Shown: one piece after another, positions 8,903 through 17,294 of the stretch
Layout: each line of letters begins with the position of its first letter
Numbering within the stretch: position 1 is the stretch's first letter
Assembly (NCBI RefSeq): GCF_010993745.1
Contig: NZ_WOTN01000002.1
Span: 496,001 to 560,000 of the forward strand
Direction: 5' to 3'
Source of the DNA: Fodinicola acaciae
Lineage (GTDB): Bacteria > Actinomycetota > Actinomycetes > Mycobacteriales > HKI-0501
DNA length: 64,000 nt
Position numbers and translations under genes: made by a program
Notes under the pieces: model-generated
Told to the model about the DNA's origin: nothing
The model's database searches: none
Seen by the model: the letters and a program-made list of their open reading frames with translations, nothing else

Positions 8903-9943
8903 ATGAAGTCGGCGCTGCACATCAGCGGCCCGCTGACCAAGCTGATCATCTTCATCGCGGTCACCGCGCTGCTGACTGGCGCGCTCGCGGTGACCATCGC
9001 GTCCACCAGCTTCGGCGGCAAGAACACCTACAAGGCGCAGTTCACCGACGTGGCCGGCCTCAACGTCAGCGACGACGTACGCATCGCCGGCGTACGGGTC
9101 GGCTCGGTCAGCTCGATCAAGGTGCTCGGCGCGCGGCTGGCCGAGGTCGCCTTCACCGTCGACAGCGACGTGAAGCTGTCGCAGGGCACCAACGCCCGCA
9201 TCCGCTATCGCAACCTGGTCGGCACGCGTTATCTCGCGTTGACCGACGGCCCCGGCCCGGCGACCTTCCTGCGGCCGGACGCGGTCATCCCGGTGTCGCG
9301 TACCCAGCCGGCGCTGGACCTGACGCTGCTGTTCAACGGCTTCCGGCCGCTGTTCACCGCGCTCAATCCCAAGGACGTCAACAGTTTCGCGTACGAGATC
9401 ATCCAGGTGCTGCAGGGCGAGGGCGGCACCATCGACAGCCTGCTTGCCAGCACGTCGTCGCTGACCAACACGCTGGCCAACCGGGACGCGCTGATCGGCC
9501 AGACGATCACCAACCTCAACTCGGTGCTCGGCGTCATCGTCAGCCGCGACACGCAGCTGTCCGACCTGGTCATCCAGCTGCAGCGGTTCGTCTCCGGGCT
9601 GGCCGCCGACCGTACGGCCATCGGCAACTCGCTGGCCAACATCGCCAGCCTGAGCAGCTCGACCGCGAGCCTGCTCACCCAGGGACGGCCGGCGCTGAAG
9701 GGCGACATCGCCGCGCTCAACCAGCTCGCCGCCAACCTCAACGGCAGCTCGGACGTGGTCGACGGCGTGCTGCAGCGGCTGCCCGGCAAGCTGAGCAAGC
9801 TGACCGCGCTCGGCTATGGCGGCTCCTGGTTCAACTTCTACCTCTGCTCGATGGGTGGCTACACCAAGCTGCCGATCGTCGGCAAGCAGCAGGTCGGGCC
9901 GATCAACCGGTCCGGCTATCCGTGCACCGGAGGGACGCCGTGA
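8903..9943 (+). CDS. mceB: Mce family protein B
   Basis: 346 aa. An N-terminal anchor (about 13-33) is followed by a Mce domain (about 42-118, with VSDDVRIAGVRVGSVSSI) and a helical region. The C-terminal segment has three Cys (FYLCSMGG, GYPCTGG). The ATG at 8903 has GGAGG seven bases upstream; a longer frame into mceA is rejected. The stop overlaps the mceC start as GTGA. Confidence 0.9.
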   Translation: MKSALHISGPLTKLIIFIAVTALLTGALAVTIASTSFGGKNTYKAQFTDVAGLNVSDDVRIAGVRVGSVSSIKVLGARLAEVAFTVDSDVKLSQGTNARIRYRNLVGTRYLALTDGPGPATFLRPDAVIPVSRTQPALDLTLLFNGFRPLFTALNPKDVNSFAYEIIQVLQGEGGTIDSLLASTSSLTNTLANRDALIGQTITNLNSVLGVIVSRDTQLSDLVIQLQRFVSGLAADRTAIGNSLANIASLSSSTASLLTQGRPALKGDIAALNQLAANLNGSSDVVDGVLQRLPGKLSKLTALGYGGSWFNFYLCSMGGYTKLPIVGKQQVGPINRSGYPCTGGTP

Positions 9944-10953
9944 AGCCCTTCCGCGAACGCAACCAGCTGGTCATCGGCGCCGTCGGCGTCGTGGTGATCG
10001 CGCTGCTCATGCTCGCCGCGTTCAACGCCGGCAACCTGCCGGTCATCGGCGGCGGCACCGCGTACGCGGCGGACTTCCGCGACGCCAGCGGCCTGAAGCC
10101 CGACGACGAGGTGCGGATCGCCGGCGTACGCGTCGGCAAGGTCACCGACGTCGGCCTGGACGGCACCCACGTGGTGGTGTCGTTCAAGATCGACAGCGGC
10201 CAGATGACGCTGGGCACGACCACAACGGCGTCGATCCGGATCAAGACGCTGCTCGGCCAGAAATACCTCGCGGTCGTGCCCGCCGGGCCCGGCAAGCTCG
10301 ACGGCCACATCCCCACCACCCGTACGACCTCGCCGTTCGACGTGGTCCAGGCGGTGAACGGGCTGGCCAACACGGTCGGCCAGATCGACACCACGCAGCT
10401 GGCCACCGCGTTCACCACGATCGCCGACACCTTCTCCGACACGCCGGCCAACCTCGGCTCCGCGCTCAACGGCCTGTCCCGGCTGTCCACCACGATCGCC
10501 AGCCGCGACGCGCAGCTCGGTCAGCTGCTCTCGCGCGCCAACGACGTGACCGGCCTGCTGGCCAACCGGCGCAGCCAGTTCCAGCAGCTGATCACCGACG
10601 GCAACCTGCTGCTCACCGAGCTCAACCGGCGCCGCGCGGTGATCCACACGCTGCTGGTCAGCGCCAACCAGCTGGCCATCCAGCTGACCGGCCTGGTCAA
10701 CGACAACCGCCGCCAGCTCAACCCGGCGCTCCAGCAGCTGCACGGCGTGCTCACGCTGCTGCAGAAAAACCAGGGCAACCTGGACGTGGCGCTGCAGCGC
10801 TTCGGACCGTTCGTGCGGACGTTCGCCAATGTCCTGGGCAACGGCCGCTGGTTCGACTCGTACGTCGGCTGCCTGCTGCCGCCGCCACCGCTGGGCGCGG
10901 ACACCTGCCCGGAGTCCGGAAGCGCGCCGAACCCGCTGGGAGGAGGCCGATGA
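9940..10953 (+). CDS. mceC: Mce family protein C
   Basis: 337 aa. It has an N-terminal anchor (about 8-28), a Mce domain (about 38-115, with PDDEVRIAGVRVGKVTDV) and a helical tail. The GTG at 9940 is chosen over an ATG at 9922 because GGAGGG lies five bases upstream and the GTGA overlap with mceB matches operon style. The C-terminus reads PLGGGR because its last codons form the ribosome site of mceD. Confidence 0.9.
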   Translation: MKPFRERNQLVIGAVGVVVIALLMLAAFNAGNLPVIGGGTAYAADFRDASGLKPDDEVRIAGVRVGKVTDVGLDGTHVVVSFKIDSGQMTLGTTTTASIRIKTLLGQKYLAVVPAGPGKLDGHIPTTRTTSPFDVVQAVNGLANTVGQIDTTQLATAFTTIADTFSDTPANLGSALNGLSRLSTTIASRDAQLGQLLSRANDVTGLLANRRSQFQQLITDGNLLLTELNRRRAVIHTLLVSANQLAIQLTGLVNDNRRQLNPALQQLHGVLTLLQKNQGNLDVALQRFGPFVRTFANVLGNGRWFDSYVGCLLPPPPLGADTCPESGSAPNPLGGGR

Positions 10954-12281
10954 GCGAGCGTCCACTGGACCACCCGGTGTTCAAGTTCCTGCCGATCGCG
11001 CTGGTCATCGTGCTGGTGGCCGCAGTCGGCGGGCTGGTCTACGTGATCAACCAGCCGGCGCTGCGTACGCTCACCGCCAACTTCACCGAGACCGTTGGCA
11101 TCTATCCCGGCTCGGACGTACGCATCCTCGGCGTCAAGGTCGGCACGGTCACCGAGGTGACGCCGGTCGGCGGCCAGGTCCGGGTAAGGATGAACTACGA
11201 CGACAAGTTCAAGGTGCCGGCCGACGCGGTCGCCGTCATCGTGCCGCCGTCGCTGGTGTCCGACCGCTACGTGCAGCTGTCGCCGGTCTACCAGAAGGGC
11301 GCGCTGCTGCCAGAAGGCGCGGTGCTCGGCACCGACCGTACGGCCGTGCCGATCGAGCTGGACCAGATCTATCGCGACCTCAACGACCTGAACACCGCGC
11401 TCGGCCCGGAAGGTGCCAACCGCACCGGCGCGCTCAACCGGCTGCTCGCCGCCGGGCGCGCCAACCTGCAGGGCAACGGCGACAACCTGAACACCACGAC
11501 GGCCAACCTGTCCAAGGCGATCCAGACGCTGGCCGACCACCGCGGCGACACCTTCGGCACGGTCGCCAACCTGCAGAAGTTCGTCGCCACGCTGGCCGCC
11601 AGCGACGACCAGGTGCGTACGTTCAACTCGCAACTCAACCAGGTCGCCGGCCAGCTCAACGCCGAGCGCACGGACCTCGCCGCGGCCGTCCGGTCGCTGT
11701 CCATCGCTCTGGCCCAGGTGCAGGGCTTCGTGCACGACAACCGCGACATCCTGTCCACCGACGTGGCGCAGCTGACCAGCCTGACCCAGACGTTGGCCAA
11801 GCAGAAGGCCTCGCTGGCCGACTTCCTCGACGTGGCACCGCTGGCGGTCAGCAACGTGGCGCTGACCTACAACGCCACCTCCGGCACGCTCGACACGCGC
11901 GACAACGCGATCTCCGGTCTCGACCCGGCGCTGGCGCTGTGCTCCGGCTTCCAGCTGGCCGGCACGCTGACCAAGGACGCCGGTCTGCGTACGGCCTGTG
12001 TCGCGATCGCGCAGATGGTGACCAGATGCAAGACCGGCATCCTGCCGCAGGTGCTCAAGCCGCTGGCGATCCTGCCGCCGGTGAAGGCGCTGCCGTGCAG
12101 CTACAGCAGCCTGCCGAATGGCACCTTCCCGACCTTCGGCGCCGGCTCCGTACCAAGCGGTGGCACGGACACCTCCGGCAACGGCGCGGTCGACCTGCCG
12201 GTGCCGGGGTCGGGAGTCACCGGCATCACCGGTCCGATCGACCGTACCCTCGGCGGCATCCTCGGCGGTGGCGGCCGATGA
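10950..12281 (+). CDS. mceD: Mce family protein D
   Basis: 443 aa. It has a membrane anchor (about 12-33), a Mce domain (about 42-118, with YPGSDVRILGVKVGTVTEV) and a helical region. A C-terminal Gly/Ser/Pro-rich tail ends GGILGGGGR. The ATG at 10950 overlaps the mceC stop (ATGA), preceded by GGAGGAGG. A conserved Cys pair (TRCKTG, LPCSYS) lies in the last quarter. Confidence 0.9.
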   Translation: MSERPLDHPVFKFLPIALVIVLVAAVGGLVYVINQPALRTLTANFTETVGIYPGSDVRILGVKVGTVTEVTPVGGQVRVRMNYDDKFKVPADAVAVIVPPSLVSDRYVQLSPVYQKGALLPEGAVLGTDRTAVPIELDQIYRDLNDLNTALGPEGANRTGALNRLLAAGRANLQGNGDNLNTTTANLSKAIQTLADHRGDTFGTVANLQKFVATLAASDDQVRTFNSQLNQVAGQLNAERTDLAAAVRSLSIALAQVQGFVHDNRDILSTDVAQLTSLTQTLAKQKASLADFLDVAPLAVSNVALTYNATSGTLDTRDNAISGLDPALALCSGFQLAGTLTKDAGLRTACVAIAQMVTRCKTGILPQVLKPLAILPPVKALPCSYSSLPNGTFPTFGAGSVPSGGTDTSGNGAVDLPVPGSGVTGITGPIDRTLGGILGGGGR

Positions 12282-13492
12282 CCTTCCCGAAGAAGTCACC
12301 CGTGCTGCGCTGGCTGGCGCTGTTCAGCCTCGCGGTGGTCTTCCTGACCGGCTGCAAGTTCGACGGCCTCTACGGCGTACCGCTGCCCGGCGGTGTCGCC
12401 TCCACCGGCGGCTTCCAGGTGAAGATCGAGTTCGCCGACGTGCTCGACCTGGTGCCGCAGTCGGCCGTCAAGGTCAACAACGTGACGGTCGGCAGCGTCG
12501 CGCAGATCGACCTGGTCAGGGCCAACATCCCGGCCAAGTTCGCCGCGCTGGTCACCATCAACCTGGACAAGTCGGTCTCGCTGCCGGACAACGTCAGCGC
12601 GGCCATCCAGCAGACCAGCCTGCTCGGCGAGAAGTTCGTCGCCCTGCAGGCGCCGCCGGCCGGCCAGGCGGTCGGCAAGCTGTCCGCCGGCGACCTCGTA
12701 CCGATGGCCCGGACCAGCCGCGACGTGGAGGTCGAGGAGGTGCTCGGCGCGCTCTCGCTGGTGCTCAACGGCGGCGCGATCCAGCAGATCCAGACCATCA
12801 ACCGCGAGCTGTCCACCGCGCTGTCCGGCCGCGAGCCGCAGGTGCGCTCGCTGCTCACCGAGCTCAACACCTTCGTCGGCACGCTGGACACGCAGAAGGC
12901 CAACATCGTCAGGGCGCTGCAGGGCCTCAACCGGCTGGCCGCGATCCTGAACAGCCAGAAGACGGTCTTCACCAACGCGCTGGACAGCATCGGGCCCGGC
13001 CTGAAGGTGCTCGCCGACCAGCGTTCGCAGCTGACCCAGACGCTCACCGCGCTGTCCAAGCTCGGAGCCGTCGGCACGCACGTGATCAACGCCAGCAAGG
13101 CCGACACGCTCGCCGACCTGCGAGCGCTGCAGCCGACGCTGAAGCAGCTGGCCGCGGCAGGTACGTCGCTGCCCAACGGTCTGGAGCTGCTGTCCACCTT
13201 CCCGTTCCCGCGCAAGATCACCGACACGATCTTCATCAGCAACGGCCGCGCGTACGCCAACGTGGACTTCCAGGTCGACCTCGACCTGACCGAGGTGCTC
13301 GGCAACCTGCTCACGCCGGGCAAGACGCCGATCGAGGCGCCCGACACCGGCGGCACCGGCTCGCATCCGATCGAGCCACCGGACTCGATCAAGGGCGGCC
13401 AGGGGACGACCGCGCCGGTCAAGGACCAGCCCGGTGTCACCATCGACTCGCCGGACAGTGGCCTGGGCGGCATCCTCGGAGGTGGCCGGTGA
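12278..13492 (+). CDS. mceE: Mce family lipoprotein E
   Basis: 404 aa. This is the lipoprotein member of the set, as is usual for the fifth Mce gene. The signal peptide ends in lipobox LTGC with Cys26 as the acylation site. A Mce domain follows (about 45-125, with VPQSAVKVNNVTVGSVAQI), then a helical region and a Pro/Gly-rich tail ending GGILGGGR. The start overlaps the mceD stop (ATGA); the stop overlaps the mceF GTG. Confidence 0.92.
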   Translation: MTFPKKSPVLRWLALFSLAVVFLTGCKFDGLYGVPLPGGVASTGGFQVKIEFADVLDLVPQSAVKVNNVTVGSVAQIDLVRANIPAKFAALVTINLDKSVSLPDNVSAAIQQTSLLGEKFVALQAPPAGQAVGKLSAGDLVPMARTSRDVEVEEVLGALSLVLNGGAIQQIQTINRELSTALSGREPQVRSLLTELNTFVGTLDTQKANIVRALQGLNRLAAILNSQKTVFTNALDSIGPGLKVLADQRSQLTQTLTALSKLGAVGTHVINASKADTLADLRALQPTLKQLAAAGTSLPNGLELLSTFPFPRKITDTIFISNGRAYANVDFQVDLDLTEVLGNLLTPGKTPIEAPDTGGTGSHPIEPPDSIKGGQGTTAPVKDQPGVTIDSPDSGLGGILGGGR

Positions 13493-14772
13493 TCACGCTG
13501 CGCACCAAGATCCAGGTGTTCGTGTTCGTGCTGGTCGCGCTGCTGGGCATCAGCTTCGTGTCGGCCAACTACGTCGGCTTCACCGACGTGCTGTTCAACC
13601 GTACGTACCTGGTCAACGCCGACTTCGCCAGAGCCGGCGGCATCTTCGAGAACGCCGCGGTGACCTACCGGGGCTACCAGATCGGCAAGGTCGTCGGCGT
13701 CAACCTGGTGCCCGGCGGCGTACGCGCCACCATGCAGCTGGACCGCGGCACGCGCGTACCGGCCAACAGCCAGGCCATCGTGACCGACCGGTCGGCCGTC
13801 GGCGAGCAGTACATCGACCTGCGGCCGCCGAACGACGCCGGTCCGTACCTGGCCGACGGCGCGACCATCCCGAAGAGCCGCACCGGCACGCCGCTGCCGC
13901 TCGAGGACATCCTGCTCAACCTCGACAAGCTGGTCGGCTCGGTCAACCAGGCCGACCTGGCGGTGGTCATCGACGAGCTCGGCAGGGCCTTCTCCGGCGA
14001 CGCCGGACAAAACCTCGACCGGCTGCTGGACAACACCAGCGCGCTGGTCAGCGAGGCCAACCTCTATCTGCCGCAGACCCTGGCGCTGATCTCGCAGGGC
14101 CGGATCGTGCTCACCACGCAGGCACGGTCGGCCAGCGACATCCGCCAGTGGGCCGCCTCGCTCGCGTCGCTGTCCGCGCAGGTCAAGGCCAGCGACCCCG
14201 ACCTGCGCCGGCTGATCACCGCGACGCCGGGAGCGGCCGCCGAGGTGACCACGCTGGTCCGCCAGCTGCAGCCCAACCTGGGCTTCCTGCTGACCAACCT
14301 GATCACCGTCGACCAGGTCGCGGTGCGCCGGATGGACGGCATCGAGCAGATCCTGGTGGCCTATCCGGTCGCGGTGGCCGGCGGCTCCACCGTCGTACCC
14401 GGCGACAACACCGTCCACTTCGGACTCGTGCTCAACGTGGACGACCCGCCACCCTGTCGCTACACCGCCGACGCACCGCTGACCTGCACCTCCGAGGAGC
14501 GTGCCAACGGCTCGGCCGTACGCGGCTGGCAGAACGCGCCGCGACCCGGCGGCAAGGAAGGCACGCCGCAACCCCCGGACACGCCATCCGGGCCGACCAG
14601 CGGCCCTAACAGCGGCCCTAACAGCGGCCCCAACACCGGCTATGACCCCACGACGGGGCTGGCCACCGCGCCGGACGGTTCGCCGTACGTGATGGGTAGC
14701 ACCGGCGGCCAGGCCGCCGTGCTCGGTGACCAGGGCTGGAAGAGCCTGCTCATCGCACCCCTGAGCGGGTGA
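13489..14772 (+). CDS. mceF: Mce family protein F
   Basis: 427 aa. It has an N-terminal anchor (about 7-27), a Mce domain (about 37-115, with FENAAVTYRGYQIGKVVGV) and a helical part. A low-complexity tail contains three tandem SGPN units, encoded by 12-nt repeats at about 14600-14638. The GTG at 13489 overlaps the mceE stop and has GGAGGTGG upstream. It completes the A-F set. Confidence 0.9.
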   Translation: MITLRTKIQVFVFVLVALLGISFVSANYVGFTDVLFNRTYLVNADFARAGGIFENAAVTYRGYQIGKVVGVNLVPGGVRATMQLDRGTRVPANSQAIVTDRSAVGEQYIDLRPPNDAGPYLADGATIPKSRTGTPLPLEDILLNLDKLVGSVNQADLAVVIDELGRAFSGDAGQNLDRLLDNTSALVSEANLYLPQTLALISQGRIVLTTQARSASDIRQWAASLASLSAQVKASDPDLRRLITATPGAAAEVTTLVRQLQPNLGFLLTNLITVDQVAVRRMDGIEQILVAYPVAVAGGSTVVPGDNTVHFGLVLNVDDPPPCRYTADAPLTCTSEERANGSAVRGWQNAPRPGGKEGTPQPPDTPSGPTSGPNSGPNSGPNTGYDPTTGLATAPDGSPYVMGSTGGQAAVLGDQGWKSLLIAPLSG

Positions 14773-14803
14773 GAAGTCCCCGACGAGAGGTCTGAGTTCC
14801 GCT

Positions 14804-15433
14804 GTGCCGACCCGAACCGAGCCGCGCCGTACCGGTACGGTGACGCCGTCCACCGTTGCCGACAAGATCGAGCGTCCGATGTCCGACCAGGCCACCACCA
14901 AGCCACGGCGCTCGGCGCGCGGCTGGCTCGACCCGCTCAACCCGCGGACGCCGACCAGCCGCGGTGTGGTGGCCAGCGTGCTGGTGGTGCTGATGCTGGC
15001 GCTGGCCGGCCTGATCGGCTGGCAGGCCTGGCAGCTGACCTCGACGTACAACGCCGACGAGCGCGACCAGGCCGCTGTCGCCGCCGGGCGTGACTTCGCG
15101 CAGAACCTGCTGTCGATCAACTACTCGACCATCGACCGCGACATGCAGCGGGTCGTCGAGCGTACGACCGGCGACTTCAGGGACCAGTACACCGGTGGCC
15201 AGGCGACGCTGAAGAACTCGATCGTGCAGAGCAAGTCGGTGAACACGGCGCAGATCCTGGCCGCCGGCCTGGTGTCCTCCGACGCCGACTCCGCCGTCGT
15301 GCTGGTGGCCGCCGAAGGCACCACGAAGTCGCCGCAAAACCCGAAGGGCGTGCTGCGGCACTATCGCATCCAGCTGTCGCTCTCGCTGCAGGGCGGCCGC
15401 TGGCTGGTGTCCGAGCTCAAGTTCGTCGGCTGA
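14804..15433 (+). CDS. Mce-associated membrane protein 1
   Basis: 209 aa. A basic N-terminus is followed by one membrane helix (about 52-72, VASVLVVLMLALAGLIGW) and an extracytoplasmic domain of about 130 residues, the architecture of Mce-associated (Mas) proteins at the end of mce operons. The domain contains DFAQNLLSINYSTIDRDM and ends GRWLVSELKFVG. The start is uncertain: GTG 14804 or ATG 14879. Sequence alone shows no enzyme motif. Confidence 0.8.
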   Translation: MPTRTEPRRTGTVTPSTVADKIERPMSDQATTKPRRSARGWLDPLNPRTPTSRGVVASVLVVLMLALAGLIGWQAWQLTSTYNADERDQAAVAAGRDFAQNLLSINYSTIDRDMQRVVERTTGDFRDQYTGGQATLKNSIVQSKSVNTAQILAAGLVSSDADSAVVLVAAEGTTKSPQNPKGVLRHYRIQLSLSLQGGRWLVSELKFVG

Positions 15434-15441
15434 GAGGGGGC

Positions 15442-16176
15442 GTGATGGCACGCAAACCGATTCCTCGCGCGCTGCGCGGCACTCGCGGCCCCGCCGTCGC
15501 GGCACCGAAGCGCGCGCCCGCACCCGATCCGCACAAGCCGGCGCCGAAGTCGACCGTCACCAGCCGGCCGGCGCCGCGGCCGGCCGCCGAAGCCGCGCGT
15601 CCGCGTCCCGAGCCGACTCGTACGCGCTCGACCCGCTCCTCGTCGCGCGGCCACCGGCGGCGCCGCCGAGCGACCAACCGCTGGTTGCCGTTCCAGACCG
15701 TCTCCGGACTGACCCTGGTCGTCCTGGCGCTGATCGTCGTCCTGCTCGCCGCCGTGGCCGGTGGCCTGGCCTTCTGGCAGGGCTACGACGCCGGAACACT
15801 GGCGGCCCGCAAGTCCGCCGTGTCCGCGGCCGCCGTACAGGCGCAGACCCTGTTCTCCTACGACTACCGGCACGTCGAGCAGGACGTGGCGGCCAGCAGG
15901 AAGGTCGTCACCGGCAAGCTCGCCACCGACTTCGCCACCACCAGCTCCAAGGTCGTCATCCCGCAGGCCAAGGCCAACAAGGCGGTCGTGCAGGCCAGCG
16001 TGAGCGCGTCGTCGGTGATGGACGCGACGCCGGACCGGGTGGTCGTGCTGCTCTATCTCAACCAGGCCGTACAGAACAAGAACATCCAGGGCCAGCGCCT
16101 CGACCAGGCCCGCGTACGGCTGACCATGCAGAAGGTCGACGGCAACTGGCTGATCGCCGAAGCCACCCCCCTCTGA
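15442..16176 (+). CDS. Mce-associated membrane protein 2
   Basis: 244 aa, paralogous in layout to the preceding gene. A strongly basic Pro/Arg-rich cytoplasmic part (about 1-80) is followed by one membrane helix (about 88-110) and a domain with FSYDYRHVEQDVAASRKVV ending DGNWLIAEATPL. The start is GTG 15442 or the next codon ATG 15445, both after GAGAGGGGG. This is the last gene of the mce operon. Confidence 0.8.
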   Translation: MMARKPIPRALRGTRGPAVAAPKRAPAPDPHKPAPKSTVTSRPAPRPAAEAARPRPEPTRTRSTRSSSRGHRRRRRATNRWLPFQTVSGLTLVVLALIVVLLAAVAGGLAFWQGYDAGTLAARKSAVSAAAVQAQTLFSYDYRHVEQDVAASRKVVTGKLATDFATTSSKVVIPQAKANKAVVQASVSASSVMDATPDRVVVLLYLNQAVQNKNIQGQRLDQARVRLTMQKVDGNWLIAEATPL

Positions 16177-16179
16177 GCC

Positions 16180-16700
16180 ACCGGCTTCGCGCTTTCTGGA
16201 ACCTGCTCCGCGCTCAAGAGCGTCGCGCTGATTCGAGCACGCCAAGGAACCACTCGCGCCATAGCACCAACCGATGACGTCTGGAATCCAAAGGAGCGGC
16301 TCGCTCGTGGAATCCACGTGCTGGAAGGGCACGCGGCTTTCCGCCGGCAGACGTCCGAGGAGCAGATAAAGAGCCTGCGCATCCCGCGGATCCCTGGTCC
16401 CGCGCGTGTCGAGTATGAGCGGTGTGCGCGCGCTTCCGACAGATGTTCAACCAGTGGCCGCAGACAGCGCCGTCGAGCGTCTTCCTCGTTTCCTAACTGC
16501 ACTGTCGCCTGGCAGACCCGAACTTTTACCTCAGCCCGAACAAGCGCGTCGGCGATCTGCCGGCGTCGACGGCCTCCCTCAAGCTTGAAGTGCAGCTCAC
16601 GTTGGCCAGGTAGGACGAGGCGGCGCAGGTGCCGGCGAAGCGGCTGAACCTCGGTTGACGCAACATGTGCGGCCGTCAGTTGAATAGGTGTCGCGGCGGG
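16180..16700 (-). pseudogene. Frameshifted remnant of a DUF3800-like gene
   Basis: Reading the minus strand, one frame encodes LRRHLRRLVLPGQRELHFKL and further residues to about 16405. The homologous reading then continues one frame over, through RDAQALYLLLG and VDSTSEPLLWIPDVIGWCYG (about 16400-16250), and returns to the first frame at WRARISATLL (about 16245). The composite resembles actinobacterial DUF3800-like proteins (HVDS..EPLLW..D...WCYGAGG.WR). Two compensating shifts mean it is decayed. Recognition is from memory of the family, not a search. Confidence 0.6.
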
Positions 16701-16710
16701 TCGCACGAGC

Positions 16711-16737
16711 GCGCGCGGTGCGTGCCACCGCGCGCGT
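16711..16737. other. GC-rich hairpin in the mce-rpoB gap
   Basis: CGCGCGCGGTG (16711-16721) and CACCGCGCGCG (16727-16737) form a perfect 11-bp stem with a 5-nt loop. No T-tract follows on either strand. It could contribute to termination of the mce transcript. From 16740 to 17070 no gene is apparent. Confidence 0.4.
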
Positions 16738-17072
16738 TGGAGCCCAGCGCGCGCGTACGACCTCTCGACCCGACAGGCGAACATGTGTACGATAAAGACG
16801 GTCGCGAGACGGCGGTCGAGCGACCGGAGCGTCACACCGGTGTTGCCGCGCGTTGCCGAGAAAATCGAATAAACAGGACAAAAAGCCAAAGCTGGCCACG
16901 CGGACCGGTTGTGGCAACCCCTAAAACCCCTTGTATCGGCGACACGTAGGGCTCTCCCTCTTGACGAGGGGGTATGTCGGAAGGCACGCTTCGAAGGCGG
17001 CGGATTCGCGACGGCTTGAGGTTCTGGATCCCGGTGTGACGGGTCCCTCGCCGGCGAACTGCCGGGGGTGCG

Positions 17073-17102
17073 TTGGACAGTCGCGCCTGGTGTGGCTAGA
17101 CT
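17073..17102 (+). promoter_or_regulatory. Probable rpoBC promoter
   Basis: TTGGAC (17073-17078) is separated by 18 bp from TAGACT (17097-17102), a good match to a housekeeping actinobacterial promoter. It gives an rpoB leader of about 185 nt. The stretch 17110-17294 has no convincing ORF. Confidence 0.7.
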
Positions 17103-17294
17103 GCTAGTTTGCGCTGCCTTCCGTCATGCTTCCTGCCGAGGCGCTGGTGTCTAGGGGTCTGCTCAGAGTGTTGTTCGACAGCCGTTCACACGGTCACGTG
17201 GATGACGTTTTTGCAGGTCAGCTGGTTCTGGGGTCGGAGCGGGTCGGTCGGGGTGCGCGCGTCATGACGGCAACGGTGCTCGAGAGGACGCATC

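Noticed and set aside
9922-9939. ATG 9922 as the mceC start
   Set aside because: GTG 9940 has a better-placed GGAGGG and the overlap style of the operon.
14600-14638. Three tandem 12-nt units as a noncoding repeat
   Set aside because: They encode SGPN units in the tail of MceF.
16318-16647. Open frames on the + strand in the mce-rpoB gap
   Set aside because: No ribosome sites and no family-like sequence; the minus strand there carries recognisable DUF3800-like segments.
16957-16980. CTTGACGAGGGGGTATG as an rpoB promoter
   Set aside because: TTGACG has no -10 at a proper distance; it is part of a short CCCTC/GAGGG inverted repeat. The 17073-17102 site is better.
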